This document shows, one piece after another, positions 24,001 to 30,201 of a stretch of 33,593 bases of DNA. Each line of letters begins with the position of its first letter. Position 1 is the first letter of the stretch. The notes under the pieces were generated by a model. That model did no database searches and was not told the origin of the DNA. It worked only from the letters and a program-made list of their open reading frames with translations. The position numbers and the translations under genes are program-made. The stretch is from Burkholderiales bacterium (GTDB lineage: Bacteria; Pseudomonadota; Gammaproteobacteria; Burkholderiales; Burkholderiaceae_C): positions 1 through 33,593 of the forward strand of contig JACPYV010000198.1 of assembly GCA_016195825.1 (NCBI GenBank), written 5' to 3'.

Positions 24001-25990
24001 GACCGGGGGCTTGCTGGAAGCCGGCAACTACCAGCTCAAGCTCAACGCCGGTGCCGACGGCTTCATCAGCCTCGGCGGCCTGCGGCTCGACGGCAACGGC
24101 GACGGCACGGCCGGCGACGCCTACACCCGCAGCTTCACGGTCGCCGCCTCCAGCGCCGCCGTGCTGGCGGTGCAGGAGTTCGCCCGCGGCCCAGGCCAGG
24201 CGGCCAGCTACGACCCGGCCTTGGGCGCCTTCGCCGTCAGCCTCGAGCGCGGCGCCGGCTTCCAGACGCTGAGCTTCGACCTCGACTTCGACCCGGTCTT
24301 GCTGAAGGTCACCGGCGCCACCCTCGCCAGCGGCCTGCCCGCCGGCAGCGGCATCACCAGCAGCCTCGCTCAGCCGGGCCGGCTGCACGTGCAGGTCTCG
24401 CTGGGTGCAGCCATCGCTGACGCGGCGCTGCGCAACCTGGTGCTCGTGCAGGCCACGGTCCCGCTGTCTGCGGGCTACTGCGCGGCCGAGGTGCTGCGGC
24501 TGTCTAACGTCGGCGGCAACGCGGGCGCGCTGCGCGCCGATGACGGCCTGCATGTGGTGGCCAACCTGGGTGATGCCAACGCCAGCCGCAGTCTGACGGT
24601 CGACGATGTGGGCCTCATCCAGGCCGTGGCGGCACGCAGCATGACGGGCTTTGCGGCCTACACGCTGATCGACCCGACCCGGATCGCGGACGTCAATCGC
24701 GACGGGCGCATCAACGCCGCCGACGCACTGCTGGTGCTCAATGCCAGCAAGGGCCTGGCCGTGACGGCGATCCCGGCGCCGGTGGCACCGCCCGTCGGGC
24801 CTGTCGTCACCCGAGTCACGCCGGAGGCCGACGGTTTCAGCCTGCGCTTCGACCGCGCGGTCAACACCGCGCTGATCCAGGCCTACGGTACCGGCAGCGT
24901 GCAAGACCTGTGGCTGGACGGTCCGGCCGGTCGGGTCGGCGGCAGCGTCTTCTTCGACGCCGACGGCCAGGGCCTGCGTTTTGTCGTCACCAGCGGCGTG
25001 CTGCCGGCCGGCAGCTACAGCTTGACGCTGAAGTCTGGTGCTGCTGGCTTCACGGCTTTGGCCGATGGCCAGCAGCTGGACGGCAATGCCGATGGCACGA
25101 CGGGTGACGACTTCGTCGCCAGCTTCACCGTTGACGCGGGCGGCGGCGCGGTCGTCAGCATCGGCAACCTCGTCATGCCGTCCGGCTCTGCCAACCAGGC
25201 GCTGGGCTTGCAGGTCCGAGAAGCGGCGGGTGCGCGCACGGTCTACCTGCAACTGGCCTATGACCCGGCCACCTTGCACATTGACGCGGTCAACCTCGGC
25301 GCCGGTGCGCCGGCGGGCAGCGTCATGACCCTGGACACCGACGTCGCCGGGCGCCTGGGCGTGCAGTTGACGCTGGGCAGCGCGCTGCCCGACGCCGCGC
25401 TGCGCATCCTGGTCACGCTCAGCACCAGCGTGCCCGCCGGCGCCACCGCCGGCAGCAGCCGCCTGTTGCGCCTGATCGACGCCAGCGTGGACGGCGCCGC
25501 CGCCCGTGCCGACCTGGGCGTGCAGGTGGTGGGCGCGCTGGGTGATGCCAGCGGCAACGGCAAGGTCGAGCGCGAGGACGTCGGCCTGATCCAGTCGGTT
25601 GCCGCGCGGGCCGATACCGGCTTCGCGGCCCAGCCGCTGCTTGACCCCGTGCTGCTGGCCGACCTCAACCACGACGGCCGCATCACCGCCGCGGACGCGT
25701 TGCTCGCGCTACGGCTGAGCCAGCAGACCCAGCTGATCCAGGCGGCTCCCGGGCTTTCGCTCGTGTCACCTGCACTGGCGACGGCCCCCTCGACTGCGGG
25801 TGGCGAAGCGCCTGCCAGCGCTGCATCGTCCGTACCTGTTGCGGTAGCGGCTGCGCCGGCGCCGGTGGTCAAGCTCAGTGGCGCGCTGGACTTCGGGTTG
25901 AAGGCCCCATTGCCCAGCAGTGTCTGGGTGAATGACTGGGTTGCGGGAACGCGCCAGACGGTGCCCAATGACTGGAAGGTCACGCTTTGA
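1..25990 (+). CDS. Giant multidomain surface adhesin (5' end outside window)
   Basis: The frame is open from base 2 with no start context, and the first in-frame GTG (218) lies inside a repeat, so the true start is upstream. At least 8,662 residues are encoded, ending at TGA 25988-25990. Domain order by base position: HG-turn repeats (about 80-1030), filamentous-haemagglutinin-like helix (1100-4650), RTX repeats (4679-5713), propeller-like blades (5930-7135), beta-helix 1 (7140-8600), jelly-roll (8612-9095), Ig plus beta-helix cassettes (from 9176; helices at 9491, 11546, 14309 and 17075), nidogen-like (18542-19130), Big_5/cadherin/PKD (19151-21502), eight 95-residue Ig repeats (21503-23782) and two Big_5-cohesin-dockerin units (23795-25730). 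Only one cysteine was seen, as is usual for exported proteins. No protease or nuclease active site was recognised. The architecture is that of a secreted adhesin or matrix scaffold, with export probably served by the genes downstream. Neither a two-partner-secretion domain nor a signal peptide can be judged because the N-terminus is missing. Confidence 0.95.
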   Translation, partial: AGGSVELKADQGQTVSSGDTTFGAGGVNTGSNVITLNGEHGLSTGDTVTYSIGLDGNAAVGGLSDGRNYQVIVQSPTSVKLGSVFKSSTVDAARDEIKFDVEHGFVNGQRVIYHSAGNAAISGLNDGQAYFVRVIDAQTIKLATSAGAATAAPRTFLSGAVDATNDRITVNSHGFVDGQAVTYRTAGAEQFEGSAVEADGADLITISGHGLNTGDQVKYSLRDLVIESPNKPPAAITGLAGDATYYVIRVDANHIKLATTASNATSGTAIDISNTAESAASGHVLTRIGAAALSGLVSGNTYYVKFIDANTFQLAATAGGAAIDIGAGGGKHTIGVEGIELSGASTTGMHQLEVDITGTGSGSGHQLLGAGGALQLVNSVTDNGVSSAKTTGASGALFGTHTGSDAEVNLVTNVRANVGDNAVVQAGGDITLKAFSAANGAGTAGSSGGAFIAVGNSVANVNATQTVQALAGNGAQLTSGGSVSLQSTSTQGGTLDANSKGGGFINSSEVDGRVQLNHSTAAGIGNGGSIVAAHNVSIGADASFDGDAHGKASSGGLGADSDSDITWQVGSSGNQQQTAVNVGNNAVVKAGDDITLDATMSHARSRVSADAYSAAVGANPDSHAYSRMFSDAVVNVRAGALVSSLENINVQAFHGGLNAYAYSKGEADAAGGDTDVDLSIEQRLNSLVNAEAGATFETHALDVRSELGSYSTSYRYVQDGAWVDDGDVNVGTPHTYNQHIDFNADARLSSGPNPVLLVDGAGNVVTAQNVTVNNTATTVIVNDIANNSVGTANFRANGVYDPGHDIQPGTIAGTQSTFTFVHTFNRITLTNQSTKDLRINNIAPVNTTAIPQVHIDVDNVSGPATDATPFEFNIRHSYGATELLIRDTNTFNGADIQLNGVIDNPLGSTLIAAVGGSIVPFSAGALVRTNTANLSAGSAIGLVNQRLELELVQSAGRDAALTSQSGGSTFLGIRGLLRDPAAGAFSLSLGNLSAGGELNLLLREAKRQVTVNGVPPTYQVQVNIDYASRGIDLGTTNWIRHFRPDQAGGAIVDFPVGYFGTGNDAIASTTSLGKLDAGTDLSVIAQTPAQRMDLFQRNTWTAGANAAIRSNGDITLPSTVQAGTGNLAVQSLNNSVYADHLIAGGNATITAALDISNVLASYAHTWLALYTNNLLTAGGTAQLTAGRDVTLPRIVQSGGNLGIQAGQQVLAPASLWSQNADVTIVSTSGSVQVDHVVASSDVSITAAQGSISNVTGGQSGTRLNLYPNNLITAGDSITLLAGGNITLPRLVLALAGPISITSTGGSVLLERVEAANNDVTISAAKGGIQEIGSDAAADVLGINLRLTAGGAGIGTNANALEIDSSRPSHGNVWALADGSIFMTEVAGDLNLDRVRSSSADVELSVLSGDLVDDLSDLMADVEGNNLTLTVSGSIGSYYNDVEIDSRFSAAGGFVNASGNSGVQLTEVVQALYVGAIVSSAGHVRLTSRDSQASGEDIIVGEGRSVQAGKSVTLSAADNLTINGTVSAGDRLFFSVDYHSADGEGGTALIGGTVTGDRPELYGDDQADTLDVSAQSQGWTVYGRGGDDAITGGAGADDLYGDDGVDTIAGGAGDDLLVAGAGAGGTLSGGDGNDRIFGSDDGRDPSPEGLPGLGDTIDGGAGNDQIWGLGGADSIDGGAGDDFIDGGDGADVIAGGAGSDKLYGGRGNDTIYGHYAPQQTAVADDNATDWIYGEQGDDTLHGNGGDDFIDGGFGADKIYGEAGNDELHQGYGQGGLIDGGAGDDLLEGSSDGDDTLLGGDGEDRLLGLAGNDHLDGGAGADILEGGEGDDLLEGGAGADLMVGGAGNDTLYGHAVSGAGDDNAADYLYGDFGTNGNEAGSGRDKLYGQGGNDLLYGEGGDDLIQGVAGMAVSEASGGTTNLIDFGSAGDDASFNGAVTATPAPAIQPVDDTSPRAAGNLPDGVVGSGRWADLNGSSADSAALRGLAGDPGLSQEPAVATGASGERYVAWSDSRNGNLEIYVAKHDGTQWVTLGTSAAQGGVSGSSAAASAKPTLAVDGTGAPIVAWTETLADGSHDILVRRWNGNTWVSLGNATSNGHAVQAKLVNTTNGTVVVYTDDSVGNLRLYAKLYTGGSWVALGAQAAATGTGLGQGTELRDFSVAANVNKVAIGYSAVQTGGSSRQVYVTEFTPGGTPGTGTWAGLAGSDTGAGVSGGTPVKTALGLDTTYHAQPSVAYFGGGLFVAWQAWADQGATVVTAQLGAGGVTVRDVIKDQSRPGLPQLAAGGASLRLVWVNTPLLDAASSLYERQWNATSQHFEEVLPGQASGSGSGSGISQTGGDPQQLALAVDSGGRAVLAWQDASSGGASGSPEILVRADAAPVNRVFTAGPGNTVQNILDAQILGAGDVIVVNGSQGGFTVSALDAGVTIWGAPGSAITGAVTVNGANVTLQNLKLQSTLAIAGDGVGISDSSATGAVSLTAGQGAKLFGNTFTGGVSVAAGVANASLRFNTISGVVGLLLDSAVGVQVRDNRITGTAAALRLVGGSAASGRIAGNTVVATGTGTGLDLLATFDGIIETNRIQGGALGVNYAAGNQLAGNTVTGATVGLKSSLAGTAALGWVGASLDRPNTFEGNATGVQLLSGAFMQGQVVRGNTVGITGTGQIGGETLVHANLIEGNVTGVNAFNGTLQFNRFSANTTAINAASEQRILHNLFYRNTLVGVEINGRNDVRVFNNTFYAVTGDNLRSEGGSTEVEVQNNLMWAMGGYDLYIANDSRYGFYSDYNNLFTSGTGKVGFWTKDFSDILDWQADIARFDLHSIGATVVNPTWARPEFVSLLADDFRLRDPVGLQRFSSPGIDMGNVLVDNGRNPADQNLIANAGFETGLTGWEVNAGSQAFVTPSGSAPLAYEGSNFFFAGGVAGGFARQTFTLAQLGITAAQADSQDFELLFGGRIRLGVESPVDTAEVQLIFRNASGDVIATAVAKASGTTNRWELVGQRADVPFGTRSVEYVFKTNRITGGNADGYFDQAFLYKTTEKQASDLGAYGHAATDLPIPVAGAPRINLRSPDFYVDWEKFKPLNITWETFGNADDSPVRIDVYQDTADGPKWVANVVGATPDSGQFTWIPGNSGIDFGTHGLRIQVSLVTNAAVLDRSQEPFTVPEDGLTYWVNDGSTSGDEYATAVGDNRNTGKAPGAAKPNVTNLFRAYDLQAGATLYVDTGNYAFLESLTLSGTATRGFGIDEGFVMTGPTQPGHTASLFPIVPNERTWALLDLSDTDFVTISNLQLRDANRGILLSGGADAVELDRIEAFGHVNEGIYAAQVNAPLQTWTGLNLHDNGQTGLYFSGTLGGIDQFTATRNRGYGGLYVDTSLGFLTNSQLTDNIGYGAYFYYPGAVRVQGNLFQGNTNTGLVYNVGGSTQALVGGVLGSGLGNRFLNNAGGGASINGNALVQGNVASGNLGSGNYGLAVSSGEARQNVIYGNANGLYVASGIATDNRIYNNNPATGYSYGTGLWLSTSTAIGNTVYSNLLGIYSQGNSVLRSNLVYANMSVGVQLQGSAPQFIGNTVYQTTGDAVQLYGSASSARFFDNILWAGTGGVALNVDANSQNGFSSNFNIFQGAVGIWQGTQRATLTAWRQANFQDLDSQATDPLFVDIDGADGKLGYFSVASDGRDDDFHLQSTYGSFHGASLAPIVGAGGLPMLLTGTLTNDAQNSPGIDRGALDQPFDQEPAPRGGYANIGSDSNTAYASLSPAVYVRVMTPNGGETVAEGETFTVRWRSDGFAGNVNLDISQDGNTWFSVAANEANDGVYSWTPGPGQFPGGDYVLRVSSAAQPSVKDTSDASFNLASTVTIFYVNDGTTTGDEYTTAIGNDANDGRSASKPKASLQALLNAYDFKPGDLILIDTGVYNLSTNLIVDAQDSGVIIRGAVNHASILNRGNTNSGQYAFLLGTGATDVTLDRVTLTGGQYGFVVGDNSTAHRFTLSNSDVSGNYSGGIWVGQNVDDGRILNNIVHDNGSTTGIYGQYTTRLLISGNEVYNQSTGIYTYSAGDEANDGATIVNNLVHDVSTGIQQYYEGWIRNNTVWAASTGIAGISNYDVSGNTAWGNTTGIDASSVSVTGNTVYANTTGLNINSLTASGNRIYDNTLGANVSSNTLLTNNLIWDNTTGVRLTGGYSGTELHGMANNTVVQNGGTAVLVENASNARIVNNILDLRAAATGISVNPNSETGFQSDYNLFSSQVGVVLTRWEGRDFTSRPDWVYETGYDVHSRVATPSYVDENGADNRFGWDGSAIGSAVILDDGDAGVSFTGSWTTVSTSSPGYGGDRREANGNQYGTGSNEATYTFTGLQAGTYVIAATWNSTSGNTSNQPFYFYDGAATPANLVRNMRTSLQGLPADYTADGAKWRDLATVVITGDTLTVRVNDAASYGKIVADAVRVQRIGGDHGADDNFHLVAGSAGVDGGDPTSPYSQEPLTNGARIDQGAYGNTTGATQSPSPMIQVTGPTGFAKLTVGTPATIEWHTAGLLPTEPVLAINAGNAGPIAGGDLGNWQRNAYQTQSYSYTSNTDVVDLSGVTNPAPAAVYQSSVYANGTVGQGVSYALPVADGDYIVRLHFAEDYIYTQPGYRQFDIKFNGSTVETNFDIRAAAGANHKAVVREFTVSASGGTGLNLDLITKTSGWGAEISGIEVQRVVPAGDANAKVNLQVSLDNGLSWTTIASGLAMDRFGNGRTTWTPDFATAGNTALIRAIAVHGNGTTAATDTSDEPFLIANGGKVYYVNDGTTAGDEYTTAIGDNANSGKDAAHPMASLSALLRAYDVGPGDTVFVDSGRYNLITNFTLTAKDSGVRIVGALHAVSELNRGNTNSNQYSINVAGATDVTLENLKLSGGQYGIVVGDNSGSHRLTLKNLEVSGNTSGGMWLGQNVDDMLVLGNTVHDNGGTGIYGQYTTRMQVTGNEVYNQSTGIYTYSAGDEANDGPVVSGNRVHDTSTGIQLYYEGVARNNEVWRSSTGLYLQSARGENNVLRQNSTGIGGGSAEIVGNQVFANTLGIEASSSTVTGNRIYSNTTGLRDTGSDLVSNNVFWANVTAARIAGGRNGNDQQGFYNNTIRQTGGRAIELEANAYNVRLRNNIFALTDATAILVPANAERGFDSDYNLFDGSDPTAFVGVSWEGADFSNLLTWRFETGNDLHSQVAPVQFNDVDGADNAYGWSMAPIGSALILDDGDIGVSFSGSFTTVTTNTPGYGGDRREAGGNLYGTGSNYATYTFTDLTPGTYQVAATWSHNINGGYAGNTPYEIYDGLIDPDRLVSFQRTGQNSLPSDFTADGARWREISTVVITGTTLTVRVSDAAAYGKFTADALRLQRVQGDTGRDDDFRLPVGAPGVDAGDPAFAFVSEPTNNGGRIDIGAYGNTPQAAATTVPMVQVTGPNGYAKLEVGTATDISWHSAGISTTEAALLINAGNAGPVGDPVLGYWMRNAYQTQSYSTTSNTDVVDLSGVSNPAPVAVYQSSAYANGTVGQGLSYALPVADGQYIVRLHFAEDYIYTLPGYRQFDIKLNGNTVQTNFDIRAAAGANHKAVIREFNAVASGGNGINLDLITKSGGWGAEISGIEILRVVPGADLQATVDLQTSLDNGNTWQTLATGVGMDRFGNGHYSWTPDQTTNGNTALVRAIVRHGDGSVAAQNVSNEPFLIANGGTEFFINDASLVGDESSTAIGNNLNSGKDADHPMSSLAALLRAYDLNPGDVVHVDSGSYRIYTNEVFDASDSGVQVSGASGVGHITAISRGNTNTGAYTLEFSGADNVTVDHLNITGAAYGVVFNNNVDSDNNTLRANDVNSNANDGVWLGTSNDGNLFTENVLRNNVSRGIYFENATNNRVENSEIRNNANGLYFYGGTGNIAQGNKVHDNSGFGLYNYGGNGSVFRDNEVYNQANYGIQYYSGNLLIEGNLIHHNGTGIDGQYGTTIRGNSIYANTTGVQAYDGVLEGNRIYSNSVGVIDTGYSRIFNNVIYANTNQGVRVQGGHTIESGDGMYNNTILQTVGEGIRLTGSASNVLLVNNILRVDAGYGIAVDNNSQAGFQSNYNLLYRGPAANAFIGLWNGATQATLAAWQTASGKDANSQTGNPLFLDIDGADNILGEQGVSTGNGFDDNFELDAFSAAIDAGNAYLAPAKDIEGRDRRNDPDVSNKGTGWDLFVASDAGAQFAATGTAKPFKTSDGGFEQAIGFNFNFYGKTYTKMWVNANGYVSFDTGTDSSYYYGDSNSTDALLRNVRIAPLWDNLDTGPTGKDIFISQTASSITVRWAAKLQGTSTDVNVALTLFADGKVRFDYGAGNTGLTPTVGLSAGNGTAYVLASYDGQANLASASSLLWTPTPGLVYYDIGAYEFQGSSGDTTGPQVANISQLPANGGTTALAFSAVQIDFNEALNGVSARSPANYELRRAGADGQFDTGDDVIVKLSPFYSFPETSLTLNFGGVLAEGKYRLTLSGTKAIFDTAGNPLDGDANGTPGGDYIRTFTVDRSTNHAPVAVPATLDVAENGSIEITLAATDADGDALIYAIPTDALHGTLSAIDPVTHKLTYTPDADYNGADSFVFKVDDGKTGVSSATITLNVTPTNTAPVVQNQSGSVNENGSLNLLLAAADQETARANLTFELVAGPAHGTITQGAGGAWVYTPTAGYIGADSFTWRAKDRGDPDGALGNAATSAAATYSLTVVNVNDPPVIAPVADQQVNEGSQIQVQLTAADPDGPGKTWALLSGPAGATLDAVTGLFKWTPADGPGSVDILVRVSDGGTPNRSADLAFKILVKDVDPKLSFTAPNSAGGVGNGIAGQAYTFTYTVTDPGTDTISSLFVDWGDGSTQTVAGNPGSLTHTFANVDGNYTVSVTPTDEDGAHAPSTLALHMEFNDPPVANGQTVQVTEDVAKPITLVGTDPEGGALVYSLVSGPFNGMLGTLDAGTGAVTYTPDADYNGIDSFVFKVTDAGGKTGNATINLVVNPVNDKAVIAAIAQQTLNEGQTLSLTATATDVDGPGPITWSLLNGPAGAAINASSGLITWTATDGDATYAFNIQANDGAGGLSTATFNVVVHDVAPTLSAAGPATTGAGQVYTLALASSDPGLDTLSSWTINWGDGTTVSFAGTSTSATHVYGTAGGFTIKASATNEDGTFAAPNLAVTVEQTNHNPAAVDDSYSVHAGQVLTINAPGVLVNDSDADGDPLSVTAVNTTGLQGTATIAADGKLVFTPNAGFVGNTQFGYTLSDGQGGTSTGIVRIAVTNAAPVAADDSYTVHAGKVLDIPAPGLLSNDSDADGDALSIQSIDTTGTQGTVQVFADGRMRFTPTAGFTGNTQFSYRLGDGLGGASTGMVRITVGNTPPVAVDDSYTMHAGQVLDIPEPGLLANDSDADGDALAIQSIDTTGTQGTVQVFADGRMRFTAAAGFTGNTQFSYRLADGLGGTSTGIVRISVGNAAPVAVDDSYTLRPGQVLDIPAPGLLANDSDSDGDPLAIQSIDVTGTQGTVQVFADGRMRFTPTAGFAGNTQFSYRLSDGVGGTATGIVRLAVINTAPVAAEDSYSVHAGQVLNIPAPGLLANDSDADGDPLAIQSVDITGLKGTAQVFADGRMIFTPTVGFVGDTQFSYRLSDGFGGTTTGIVKIAVTNAAPVAQDDRYATRPGQALDIPAPGLLVNDSDADGDPLAIQSIDITGTQGTVQVFADGRMRFTPTAGFTGNTQFSYRLSDGVGGTATGIVRIAVSNAVPVAADDSYSVHAGQVLNIPAPGLLANDTDADGDPLAIQSVDVTGLKGTVQVFADGRMSFTPTGGFIGNTQFSYVLKDGFGGTATGIVRIAVTNTAPVAANDSYTVIAGQALDIPAPGLLANDSDADGDTLAVQFIDITGTQGTVQVYADGRMKFTPTAGFSGTTSFLYGLADGVGGTTTARVDLKVLPALPTLHVDTFQATDTGFRLRFDQAVDQSLIQLYGAGALAPDVDFSGPVNGVQGRVAGSIVFDADGRGLSFVKTGGLLEAGNYQLKLNAGADGFISLGGLRLDGNGDGTAGDAYTRSFTVAASSAAVLAVQEFARGPGQAASYDPALGAFAVSLERGAGFQTLSFDLDFDPVLLKVTGATLASGLPAGSGITSSLAQPGRLHVQVSLGAAIADAALRNLVLVQATVPLSAGYCAAEVLRLSNVGGNAGALRADDGLHVVANLGDANASRSLTVDDVGLIQAVAARSMTGFAAYTLIDPTRIADVNRDGRINAADALLVLNASKGLAVTAIPAPVAPPVGPVVTRVTPEADGFSLRFDRAVNTALIQAYGTGSVQDLWLDGPAGRVGGSVFFDADGQGLRFVVTSGVLPAGSYSLTLKSGAAGFTALADGQQLDGNADGTTGDDFVASFTVDAGGGAVVSIGNLVMPSGSANQALGLQVREAAGARTVYLQLAYDPATLHIDAVNLGAGAPAGSVMTLDTDVAGRLGVQLTLGSALPDAALRILVTLSTSVPAGATAGSSRLLRLIDASVDGAAARADLGVQVVGALGDASGNGKVEREDVGLIQSVAARADTGFAAQPLLDPVLLADLNHDGRITAADALLALRLSQQTQLIQAAPGLSLVSPALATAPSTAGGEAPASAASSVPVAVAAAPAPVVKLSGALDFGLKAPLPSSVWVNDWVAGTRQTVPNDWKVTL
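80..1030 (+). repeat. N-terminal HG-turn repeats of the giant protein
   Basis: About four to five degenerate copies of a unit of roughly 55-100 residues. Each reads approximately as a beta strand, then HG(F/L)xxG(D/Q)xVxY, then a GLxxGxxYxV strand, then a (D/S)xxxIKLA strand. Copies are visible near 98-250, 269-440, 480-790 and 870-1020. Similar repeats occur in other giant bacterial filamentous proteins. Their function is unknown to me; stacked beta units are the likely structure. Confidence 0.6.
1100..4650 (+). other. Filamentous-haemagglutinin-like beta-helical region
   Basis: Long run of short strands with the haemagglutinin-repeat flavour: phrases such as [33 protein letters not shown] and [15 protein letters not shown] recur with Gly/Asn turns. 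This pattern predicts a right-handed beta-helix filament like the shaft of FHA or LktA-type adhesins. Those families normally have an N-terminal two-partner-secretion domain, which would lie outside the window if present. Confidence 0.7.
4679..5713 (+). repeat. RTX (haemolysin-type) calcium-binding repeat block
   Basis: Roughly two dozen nonapeptides of the GGxGxDxUx type, for example [27 protein letters not shown] and GGAGNDTLY, interrupted by a few short Asp/Asn-rich inserts such as [13 protein letters not shown] repeats fold as a parallel beta-roll on binding calcium outside the cell. In classical type I secretion substrates the block sits close to the C-terminus; here about 6,760 residues follow it. 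Confidence 0.93.
5930..7135 (+). other. Beta-propeller-like region of the giant protein
   Basis: About six blade-like repeats in which a strand ending VAW or a similar motif is followed by an Asp/Asn turn and then a strand ending in W(V)xLG. Examples are [36 protein letters not shown] and [20 protein letters not shown]. The spacing and tryptophans resemble sialidase- or WD-like propellers, but no Asp-box or catalytic set is visible. A non-enzymatic binding propeller is the simplest reading. Confidence 0.5.
7140..8600 (+). other. Right-handed beta-helix 1 (PbH1-type)
   Basis: Dense series of short coils with N, T and V at turn positions, such as [19 protein letters not shown] and [14 protein letters not shown]. 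It ends with the landmark [10 protein letters not shown] that closes every helix in this protein. This is the NosD/PbH1-type repeat pattern of polysaccharide-active or -binding helices. No lyase catalytic residues could be assigned. Confidence 0.7.
8612..9095 (+). other. Jelly-roll (CBM-like) module
   Basis: Begins [17 protein letters not shown], the standard opening of carbohydrate-binding-module-like jelly-rolls (N-GFE-G--GW). It continues with strands ending in a [15 protein letters not shown] close, the usual final strand carrying an Asp and an aromatic residue. Binding of a sugar polymer is inferred from fold family only. Confidence 0.6.
9176..11540 (+). other. Ig-like domain plus beta-helix cassette A, with following Ig-like domain
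   Basis: An Ig-like (Kre9/KNH-type) domain starts near [12 protein letters not shown] and ends EPFTV. It is followed at 9491 by the cassette opener [13 protein letters not shown], a beta-helix of many NxVxGN coils, and the closing landmark GFSSNFNIF near 10816. A second, uninterrupted KNH-like Ig domain (11255-11540; [19 protein letters not shown] and a D-x-SF ending) leads into the next cassette. Confidence 0.65.
11546..14308 (+). repeat. Tandem 2.76 kb cassette B: beta-helix, golvesin-like, Ig with inserted malectin
   Basis: The unit starts at [18 protein letters not shown]. It runs through a beta-helix (to about 12870), a golvesin/Xly-type domain (12869-13316, opening [12 protein letters not shown] and containing [17 protein letters not shown]), and a KNH-like Ig domain opened by the insertion of a malectin domain (13571-14059; hallmark [13 protein letters not shown] and [12 protein letters not shown]). 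It ends [10 protein letters not shown]. The next copy begins 2,763 bases later in the same frame. Confidence 0.85.
14309..17074 (+). repeat. Tandem 2.77 kb cassette C: second copy of cassette B
   Basis: Same domain order as the preceding unit: opener [18 protein letters not shown], beta-helix to about 15630, golvesin-like domain (15629-16084), and Ig with nested malectin (16337-16825). It ends [10 protein letters not shown]. Long stretches such as [18 protein letters not shown] are identical in protein to cassette B while many codons differ synonymously. The duplication is therefore not recent, and the protein sequence has been conserved since. Confidence 0.85.
17075..18540 (+). other. Beta-helix cassette D
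   Basis: Opens [18 protein letters not shown] in register with cassettes B and C (2,766 bases after C). It has NNxVxxNxxxG coils and closes with GFQSNYNLL and [11 protein letters not shown]. Unlike B and C it is not followed by golvesin, Ig or malectin domains, so the repeat unit is cut short here. Confidence 0.7.
18542..19130 (+). other. Nidogen-like domain
   Basis: Strands [20 protein letters not shown] and GYVSFDTGT are followed by IAPLWDNLD and by [20 protein letters not shown]. This is the NIDO-type pattern: folded FNFYG, WVNxNGYVSF, then an acidic APLWDxLD strand. Such domains occur in extracellular matrix and adhesion proteins. Confidence 0.6.
19151..21502 (+). other. Big_5-like, cadherin-like, He_PIG-like and PKD-type domains
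   Basis: A Big_5-like domain (19151-19540, [12 protein letters not shown]) is followed by cadherin-like Ig domains with [17 protein letters not shown] or a close variant (near 19541, 19820 and 20686). There are putative-Ig units with the WTP closing strand (near 20120 and 20960), and two PKD-type domains with WGDGS/WGDGT (near 20400 and 21230). These are stalk or spacer modules of surface proteins and often bind calcium between domains. Confidence 0.75.
21503..23782 (+). repeat. Eight tandem 285-base repeats (95-residue cadherin-like Ig domains)
   Basis: Repeat starts, taken at the Asn of N-x-x-PVA, lie at 21503, 21788, 22073, 22358, 22643, 22928, 23213 and 23498, exactly 285 bases apart with no insertion or deletion. 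Consensus: PVAxDDSYxVHAGQxLx[21 protein letters not shown], [17 protein letters not shown] and [10 protein letters not shown]. The first copy is the most diverged. This is the Big_9/cadherin-like family of rigid spacer domains. Confidence 0.95.
23795..24770 (+). repeat. C-terminal unit 1: Big_5-like, cohesin-like, dockerin
   Basis: A Big_5-like domain ([19 protein letters not shown]) is followed by a cohesin-like domain ([20 protein letters not shown]) and a dockerin with two calcium loops, the first in [18 protein letters not shown] and the second [19 protein letters not shown]. The second loop matches DxNxDGxIxxxD exactly. It contains the only cysteine codon seen in the gene (24479-24481). 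Confidence 0.8.
24790..25730 (+). repeat. C-terminal unit 2: second Big_5-like, cohesin-like, dockerin
   Basis: Paralogue of the preceding unit in the same order: [19 protein letters not shown], then a cohesin-like strand pair ([17 protein letters not shown]), then a dockerin with [18 protein letters not shown] and [19 protein letters not shown]. After it come an Ala/Pro-rich linker and a short tail with two tryptophans (VWVNDWVAG and NDWKVTL) that ends the protein. Confidence 0.8.
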
Positions 25991-26005
25991 AGATGAACGG
26001 ATTTC

Positions 26006-26010
26006 AGGAG
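26006..26010 (+). promoter_or_regulatory. Ribosome binding site (AGGAG) of the PEP-CTERM gene
   Basis: AGGAG lies six bases before ATG 26017. It decides the start against the upstream in-frame TTG 25987 and ATG 25993, which would add hydrophilic residues before the signal peptide and have no Shine-Dalgarno sequence. Confidence 0.8.
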
Positions 26011-26016
26011 AACCCC

Positions 26017-26595
26017 ATGACAACATTTCGCCTCGCCACGCTCGCAGTGGCTGCCGCCCTTGCGTTCTCTTCGGCGGCCCGCGCCGAGGTGATCAATGCG
26101 CCGACCGTCGGCGGCGCGCTGAATGGCACTGCGGTGCTGAACCTGTCCTTCAACGTGCCGACTGCCTTCGACCTTTCGGCGCTGACGCTGACCATCGACT
26201 GGCCGACCACGGGGCTGATGCTGGATCCCTCGGCTTCCACGGCCCTGGGTCAATCCTGGCCCACGTTCGCCGCGCTGTTCGAGCCCGATCCTTTGCTCAC
26301 GCAGATCACCATTGACCCCGCGACTGGCAAGTTCGGCGCCTCCGCCATCTTGAAACAGCCCATGACATTGCCCGCCGGCAGCTACTCGGTCGGCATGTCT
26401 TTCCAGCTCCTGGGCGTCGGCAGCCACAAGGTGAGCTATGCGCTTGACCTGATCGACATCAACGCCGACACGCCCGTCAGCATCACCGGCAGCGGGCTCG
26501 TCACTGTCTCCGCCGTTCCGGAGCCTGAATCCCTGGCCTTGCTGCTCGCCGGCCTGGGTGTCGTGGGCGGCATGGCTCGTCGCCGCGCGCGTTGA
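26017..26595 (+). CDS. PEP-CTERM sorting-domain protein, possibly cohesin-like
   Basis: 192 residues. A Sec signal peptide covers residues 1-23 (cleavage likely after SSAARA). The C-terminal sorting signal is clear: VPEPE at 167-171, a hydrophobic span at 173-187, then RRRAR. Such tails are cut by an exosortase (EpsH family) and linked with exopolysaccharide-producing diderms. The body (about 24-165) is all-beta in pattern, with an LTLTIDWPTTGLMLDPS strand pair and a later AGSYSVGMSFQLLGVG strand. These resemble the YDPxxL strand and closing strands of cohesins, the domains that bind dockerins. The gene starts 26 bases after the giant gene, which ends in dockerins. The PEP-CTERM call is firm; the cohesin-like call is inference from strand pattern only. 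Confidence 0.93.
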   Translation: MTTFRLATLAVAAALAFSSAARAEVINAPTVGGALNGTAVLNLSFNVPTAFDLSALTLTIDWPTTGLMLDPSASTALGQSWPTFAALFEPDPLLTQITIDPATGKFGASAILKQPMTLPAGSYSVGMSFQLLGVGSHKVSYALDLIDINADTPVSITGSGLVTVSAVPEPESLALLLAGLGVVGGMARRRAR

Positions 26596-26614
26596 ACTTG
26601 CCGGACCGTCGCGT

Positions 26615-26628
26615 CCCGGCGGGCCGGG
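26615..26628 (+). other. Short GC hairpin in the 61-base intergenic gap
   Basis: CCCGG, a four-base loop CGGG, then CCGGG form a five-pair stem between the PEP-CTERM gene and the next gene. There is no T-run, so it is not a standard terminator. It could affect message stability or be chance in GC-rich DNA. Confidence 0.25.
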
Positions 26629-26656
26629 CGTCGTGCCGCTCGCCCGCTGACCGCCC

Positions 26657-28507
26657 ATGAACGCCCGCCACGATCTGCCTTCTTCCAACCCTGCGCTCGG
26701 CGCTGATGCGGCCTGGGCTTCGCTCGCCGAGGCCAGCTCCGCCGAGGCGCTTTGCCGCGCTTGGCTGGCCGTGCTGTGCAGCCTGGTGCCAGGCGCCCAG
26801 GTGGGCCTGCTGCTGCTGCAGGACGCCGCCGGCTCCTACGTGCCCGCAGCCGCCTGGCCCGAGGGCACCGAACTGGCGCGCCTGGCCGACATCGCCCGCG
26901 AGTGCTTGGGCACGCGCCAGGGCGTGCGTCGCCAGCACGCTGGCCACCCGACCCAGCTGGCCTATCCGTTGGCCTCGGGTGAGGCCTTGCACGGCGCGGT
27001 CGTCATCGAACTGCTGGACGCCAGCCCCGAGGCCATCCGCCTGTGCGCCCGCCTCACGCACTGGGGCGCCGGTTGGATGGCCGACCTGTTCGCCCAGCGC
27101 GAGCTGTCCCAGGCCCGCCAGCGGCTCGACGAATCGGCCTTCCTGTTCGAGGTGTCGCTCGCGGCCCTGGCCGAGCCGGACTTCCGCCAGGCCGGCCTGA
27201 CGCTGGTCAACAAGCTGGCCGCGCGCTTCGGCTGCCATCAGGTGCAGCTGGCGCTGGCCGACGGGCCCACGCTGGAGACGGCGGCCGTGTCGCACTCGGC
27301 CTGGTTTGACGAGCGCGCCAACCTGACTGCGCTGGCCCGCGTTGCGATGACGGAAGCCTTCGACCAGCGCAGCGCCGTCGTTTGGCCCGAAGCCGTGGGC
27401 ACGCCGGACACCCACACGCTGTGCATGGCTCATTCGCGCTACGCGGCCGACTCCGGTAGCCTGGCCCTGGTCTCCCAGCCGCTGGCCGTCGGTGCCGCGC
27501 CGCCGTTTGCGGTGCTGCTGTTCGAGCGCAACACGGTCTTCCAGCCGGCCGAGCTGAAGGGCATGGCGCTGCTGGCCGGCGTGCTGGCACCGGTGCTGGA
27601 GCACAAGCATGCGCGCGACGAGGGCCTGGCCCACCATGCCCGGCGCAGCCTGCGCCACGCGGCCGCGCGGCTGACCGATGCCTCCCACCCCGGCATCAAG
27701 CTGGGCGCCGGCGTGCTGGCGCTGCTGCTGCTGGTCGCGGCCCTCGTGCCAGTGGACCACCGCGTGTCGGCGCCGGCCATCGTCGAGGGCGCCGTGCAGC
27801 GCTCGGCCGTCGTGCCCTTCGACGGCTTCCTGCGCGACGCGCCTGCCCGCGCCGGTGACACGGTCAAGGCCGGCCAGGTGCTGGCGCGCATGGACGACCG
27901 CGACCTGCAGCTGGAGAAAGTTCGCTGGGAGACCGAGCTGGAGATGGCGCAGCGCAAGGAGCGCGAGGCCATGTCGCAGGCCGACCGCGTCAACCAGCGC
28001 CTGTCGGCCGCCCAGGCCAACCAGGCTCGCGCGCAACTGGACCTGACACTGTCCAAGCTGTCGCGCGCGGCGCTGACGGCGCCCTTCGATGCCGTGGTCG
28101 TCAAGGGCGATCTGTCGCAGCAGCTGGGTGCGCCGCTGGAGATGGGCAAGACGTTGTTCGAGCTGGCACCTCTGGCGAGCTGGCGCGTCATGCTGAAGAT
28201 CGACGAGCGCGACATCGCGCGCGTGGCGCCGGGGCAGGGCGGCGAGCTGGTGCTGACCGGCGCGCCGGGCCAGCGCTGGCGCTTCACGCTGAAGTCGGTC
28301 ACGCCGGTGTCCGTGGTGGAGGAGGGCCGCAACTACTTTCGCGCCGAGGCCCAGATCGCCGAGCTGGAAGGCCAGCAAGGCCTGAAGCTCAAGCCCAACA
28401 TGGAAGGCGTGGCCAAGGTCGTCGTCGGCGAACGTAGTCTGCTGTGGGTGTGGACGCACCGCTTCACGGACTGGGTCAAGCTGGCCCTGTGGCAATGGAC
28501 GCCGTAG
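26657..28507 (+). CDS. GAF-domain/HlyD membrane fusion protein
   Basis: 616 residues. The N-terminal 340 residues look cytoplasmic and contain two GAF-like regions (about 20-145 and 165-320; for example VGLLLLQDAAGSYVPAA and FAVLLFERNTVF). One transmembrane span follows at about 349-369 (GVLALLLLVAALVPV). The periplasmic part has the HlyD pattern: a first half-motif VPFDGFLRDAPARAGDTVKAGQVLARMDD, shown here only in part as GDTVKAGQVLARMDD; a coiled coil at about 415-475; and a second half-motif LTAPFDAVVVKGDLSQQLG. HlyD proteins bridge the inner membrane to an outer-membrane channel. The GAF part suggests sensing of a small ligand, but no ligand residues can be assigned. No strong Shine-Dalgarno precedes the ATG. 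The gene overlaps the next start by 13 bases. Confidence 0.88.
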   Translation: MNARHDLPSSNPALGADAAWASLAEASSAEALCRAWLAVLCSLVPGAQVGLLLLQDAAGSYVPAAAWPEGTELARLADIARECLGTRQGVRRQHAGHPTQLAYPLASGEALHGAVVIELLDASPEAIRLCARLTHWGAGWMADLFAQRELSQARQRLDESAFLFEVSLAALAEPDFRQAGLTLVNKLAARFGCHQVQLALADGPTLETAAVSHSAWFDERANLTALARVAMTEAFDQRSAVVWPEAVGTPDTHTLCMAHSRYAADSGSLALVSQPLAVGAAPPFAVLLFERNTVFQPAELKGMALLAGVLAPVLEHKHARDEGLAHHARRSLRHAAARLTDASHPGIKLGAGVLALLLLVAALVPVDHRVSAPAIVEGAVQRSAVVPFDGFLRDAPARAGDTVKAGQVLARMDDRDLQLEKVRWETELEMAQRKEREAMSQADRVNQRLSAAQANQARAQLDLTLSKLSRAALTAPFDAVVVKGDLSQQLGAPLEMGKTLFELAPLASWRVMLKIDERDIARVAPGQGGELVLTGAPGQRWRFTLKSVTPVSVVEEGRNYFRAEAQIAELEGQQGLKLKPNMEGVAKVVVGERSLLWVWTHRFTDWVKLALWQWTP

Positions 28508-30201
28508 TCCCACCCGCGCGGCCGCTGGGCGACGCGCTGTTCTCGGCCAACTGGTACCGCGTCGCCACGCTGAAGCCGCGGCTGCGCGGCCATGTGCGCA
28601 TTCACCGCCATGTGTACCGCGGCGAGATCTGGTACGTGGTCGAGGACCGCGTCTCCGGCAAGTACCACCGCTTCAACCCCAGCAGCTACCGCGTCATAGG
28701 CCTGCTGGACGGCGAGCGCACGCTGCAGCAGGTGTGGGACCGTCTCTCTGCCGCGATGGACGAGCACACACCCAGCCAGGACGAGCTGGTACAGCTGTTC
28801 GGCCAGCTCTATGCGGCCGACCTCATCCAGTGCGACGTGACGCCGGACGTGGCCGAGCTGTTCGAGCGCGGCGGCAAGCAGCGGCGCTCCAAGATGCTGC
28901 AGCGCTTCGCCAACCCGGTGTCGCTGCGCTTCCCGCTGGTGGACCCGGACGCCTGGCTCGGCCGCGTCATCGCCGCCGCCGGGCCGCTGAAGGGCTGGGT
29001 GGGCGTCGCACTGTGGCTGGCCGTCGTGCTGCCGGCCGTGCTGCTCGCGCCCAGCCACTGGCGTGAGCTGACCGGCAACATCAACGAGCGCCTGCTGGCC
29101 GTCGACAACCTGCTGCTGCTGGCCATCCTGTTCCCGCTGCTGAAGGCGGCGCACGAGATCGGCCACGGCCTGGCGGCCAAGCGCTTCGGCGGCGAGGTGC
29201 ACGAGATGGGCGTCATGCTGCTCGTGTTCTTCCCCGTGCCCTATGTGGACGCCAGCAGCTCCAGCGCCTTCGGCAGCCGCTGGCCGCGCATGCTGGTGGG
29301 CGCGGCGGGCATGCTGACCGAGCTGTTCATCGCGGCCATCGCCTTCTACCTGTGGCTGGCGCTGGAGCCGGGCTTCGTGCGGTCCCTCGCATTCAACGTC
29401 ATCGTGCTGGCCAGCATGACCACGCTGATGTTCAACGCCAACCCGCTGTTGCGCTACGACGGCTATTACATCTTCGCGGATGCCATCGAGAGCCCCAACC
29501 TCGGCCAGCGCGCCAGCGACTACTGGGGCTGGCTGCTGCGCTACCACCTGTTCGGTCAGCACCAGGCCGAGCCGCCGCCGTCAACTCCGGGTGAGCGGCG
29601 CTGGTTCCTGGTCTACGCGCCGCTCGCGCTGGCCTACCGGCTGTTCGTCATGTTCAGCATCGCAGTCTTCATTGCAAGCCGCTACTTTTTCGTTGGCGTG
29701 CTGATCGCCGCCTGGGGCATCGTCGCCAGCGTCATCCTGCCCCTGGGCGCGCGGCTTGAAACGGCTGGCCGGCGACCCGGCGCTGGAGCCGCAGGCCGGC
29801 CGCGTGCGCCGCGTGCTGTGGATATCGGGCGCACTGGTCGTGCTGCTGCTGTTCGTCATCCCGATGCCGCACCACTCGGTGGCGACAGGCGTCGTCTGGC
29901 CCAGCGACAACGCGGTGCTGCGTTCGCAGTCGGCAGGCTTCTTCTCCAGGCTGCTGGTGCGGCCGGGCACAGTGGTGCTGGAGGGCCAGCCGGTGGCCGA
30001 GCTGGTCGACCCCGCACTGCAGGCGCGCGTGGCCGAACAGCGCGGCCGGCTGGAGCTGGCCCAGGCCAAGCACGACGCCGCTTTCGGCGTCATCGGCATC
30101 GTCCCGGCGCGGGCGGCCTTGCTGGCCGAGGAGGTCAGGCGCGAGCAGGCGGCGCTGGCGTCGCTGGAGGGCGAGGCCGCCAAGCTGATCGTGCGCGCTG
30201 A
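28495..30201 (+). CDS. PqqD-like/M50 metalloprotease, N-terminal part (frameshifted)
   Basis: The start is taken at ATG 28495, 13 bases inside the previous gene; GTG 28444 is also possible. Residues 46-112 match a PqqD-like winged-helix domain (WYVVEDRVSGKYHRFN, then VIGLLDGERTLQQVWDRL). The membrane peptidase domain follows: HEIGH zinc site at 220-224 in a hydrophobic span, and a downstream LLRYDGYY with D322 as likely third ligand, the S2P/SpoIVFB pattern. About seven hydrophobic spans lie between 167 and 417. Family members are about 700-720 residues and continue into another transmembrane span and a HlyD half. Here the real reading ends near codon 416 (about 29743). The remaining 150 or so codons to TGA 30201 are Ala/Arg/Gly-rich out-of-frame sequence. 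Confidence 0.8.
   Translation: MDAVVPPARPLGDALFSANWYRVATLKPRLRGHVRIHRHVYRGEIWYVVEDRVSGKYHRFNPSSYRVIGLLDGERTLQQVWDRLSAAMDEHTPSQDELVQLFGQLYAADLIQCDVTPDVAELFERGGKQRRSKMLQRFANPVSLRFPLVDPDAWLGRVIAAAGPLKGWVGVALWLAVVLPAVLLAPSHWRELTGNINERLLAVDNLLLLAILFPLLKAAHEIGHGLAAKRFGGEVHEMGVMLLVFFPVPYVDASSSSAFGSRWPRMLVGAAGMLTELFIAAIAFYLWLALEPGFVRSLAFNVIVLASMTTLMFNANPLLRYDGYYIFADAIESPNLGQRASDYWGWLLRYHLFGQHQAEPPPSTPGERRWFLVYAPLALAYRLFVMFSIAVFIASRYFFVGVLIAAWGIVASVILPLGARLETAGRRPGAGAAGRPRAPRAVDIGRTGRAAAVRHPDAAPLGGDRRRLAQRQRGAAFAVGRLLLQAAGAAGHSGAGGPAGGRAGRPRTAGARGRTARPAGAGPGQARRRFRRHRHRPGAGGLAGRGGQARAGGAGVAGGRGRQADRAR
29737..29760 (+). other. Probable one-base frameshift in the M50-HlyD gene
   Basis: Frame 1 reads VILPLGARLE and then low-quality sequence; frame 2 reads CPWARGLKRLAGDPALE and continues the family-like protein. 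Removing one C from the CCCC run at 29740-29743 gives VILPWARGLKRLAGDP and a single 724-residue product from 28495 to 30670. This may be a base-calling error, a real mutation, or less likely a programmed +1 slip at CCC-TGG. Confidence 0.8.

Noticed and set aside
13967..25672. Very long open frame on the minus strand (about 3,900 codons) opposite the giant gene
   Set aside because: It mirrors the plus-strand codon bias of GC-rich repeats. Its translation is a low-complexity Ala/Val/Gly/Asp/Arg mix with no recognisable domain, and the plus-strand protein is clearly real.
26596..26656. Terminator or separate promoter between the PEP-CTERM and GAF-HlyD genes
   Set aside because: The hairpin is short with no T-run, and no -35/-10 pair stands out; read-through in one operon is more likely.
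26501..28513. Minus-strand open frame opposite the GAF-HlyD gene, and 29732-32326 opposite the M50 and SecA-like genes
   Set aside because: The plus strand carries recognisable HlyD, M50 and SecA motifs; the minus translations are Gln/Arg/Ala/His-rich shadows.
29737..29760. Programmed +1 frameshift in the M50-HlyD gene
   Set aside because: No stop codon follows the slip site and no upstream stimulatory element was seen; a homopolymer miscall or simple mutation explains it with fewer assumptions.
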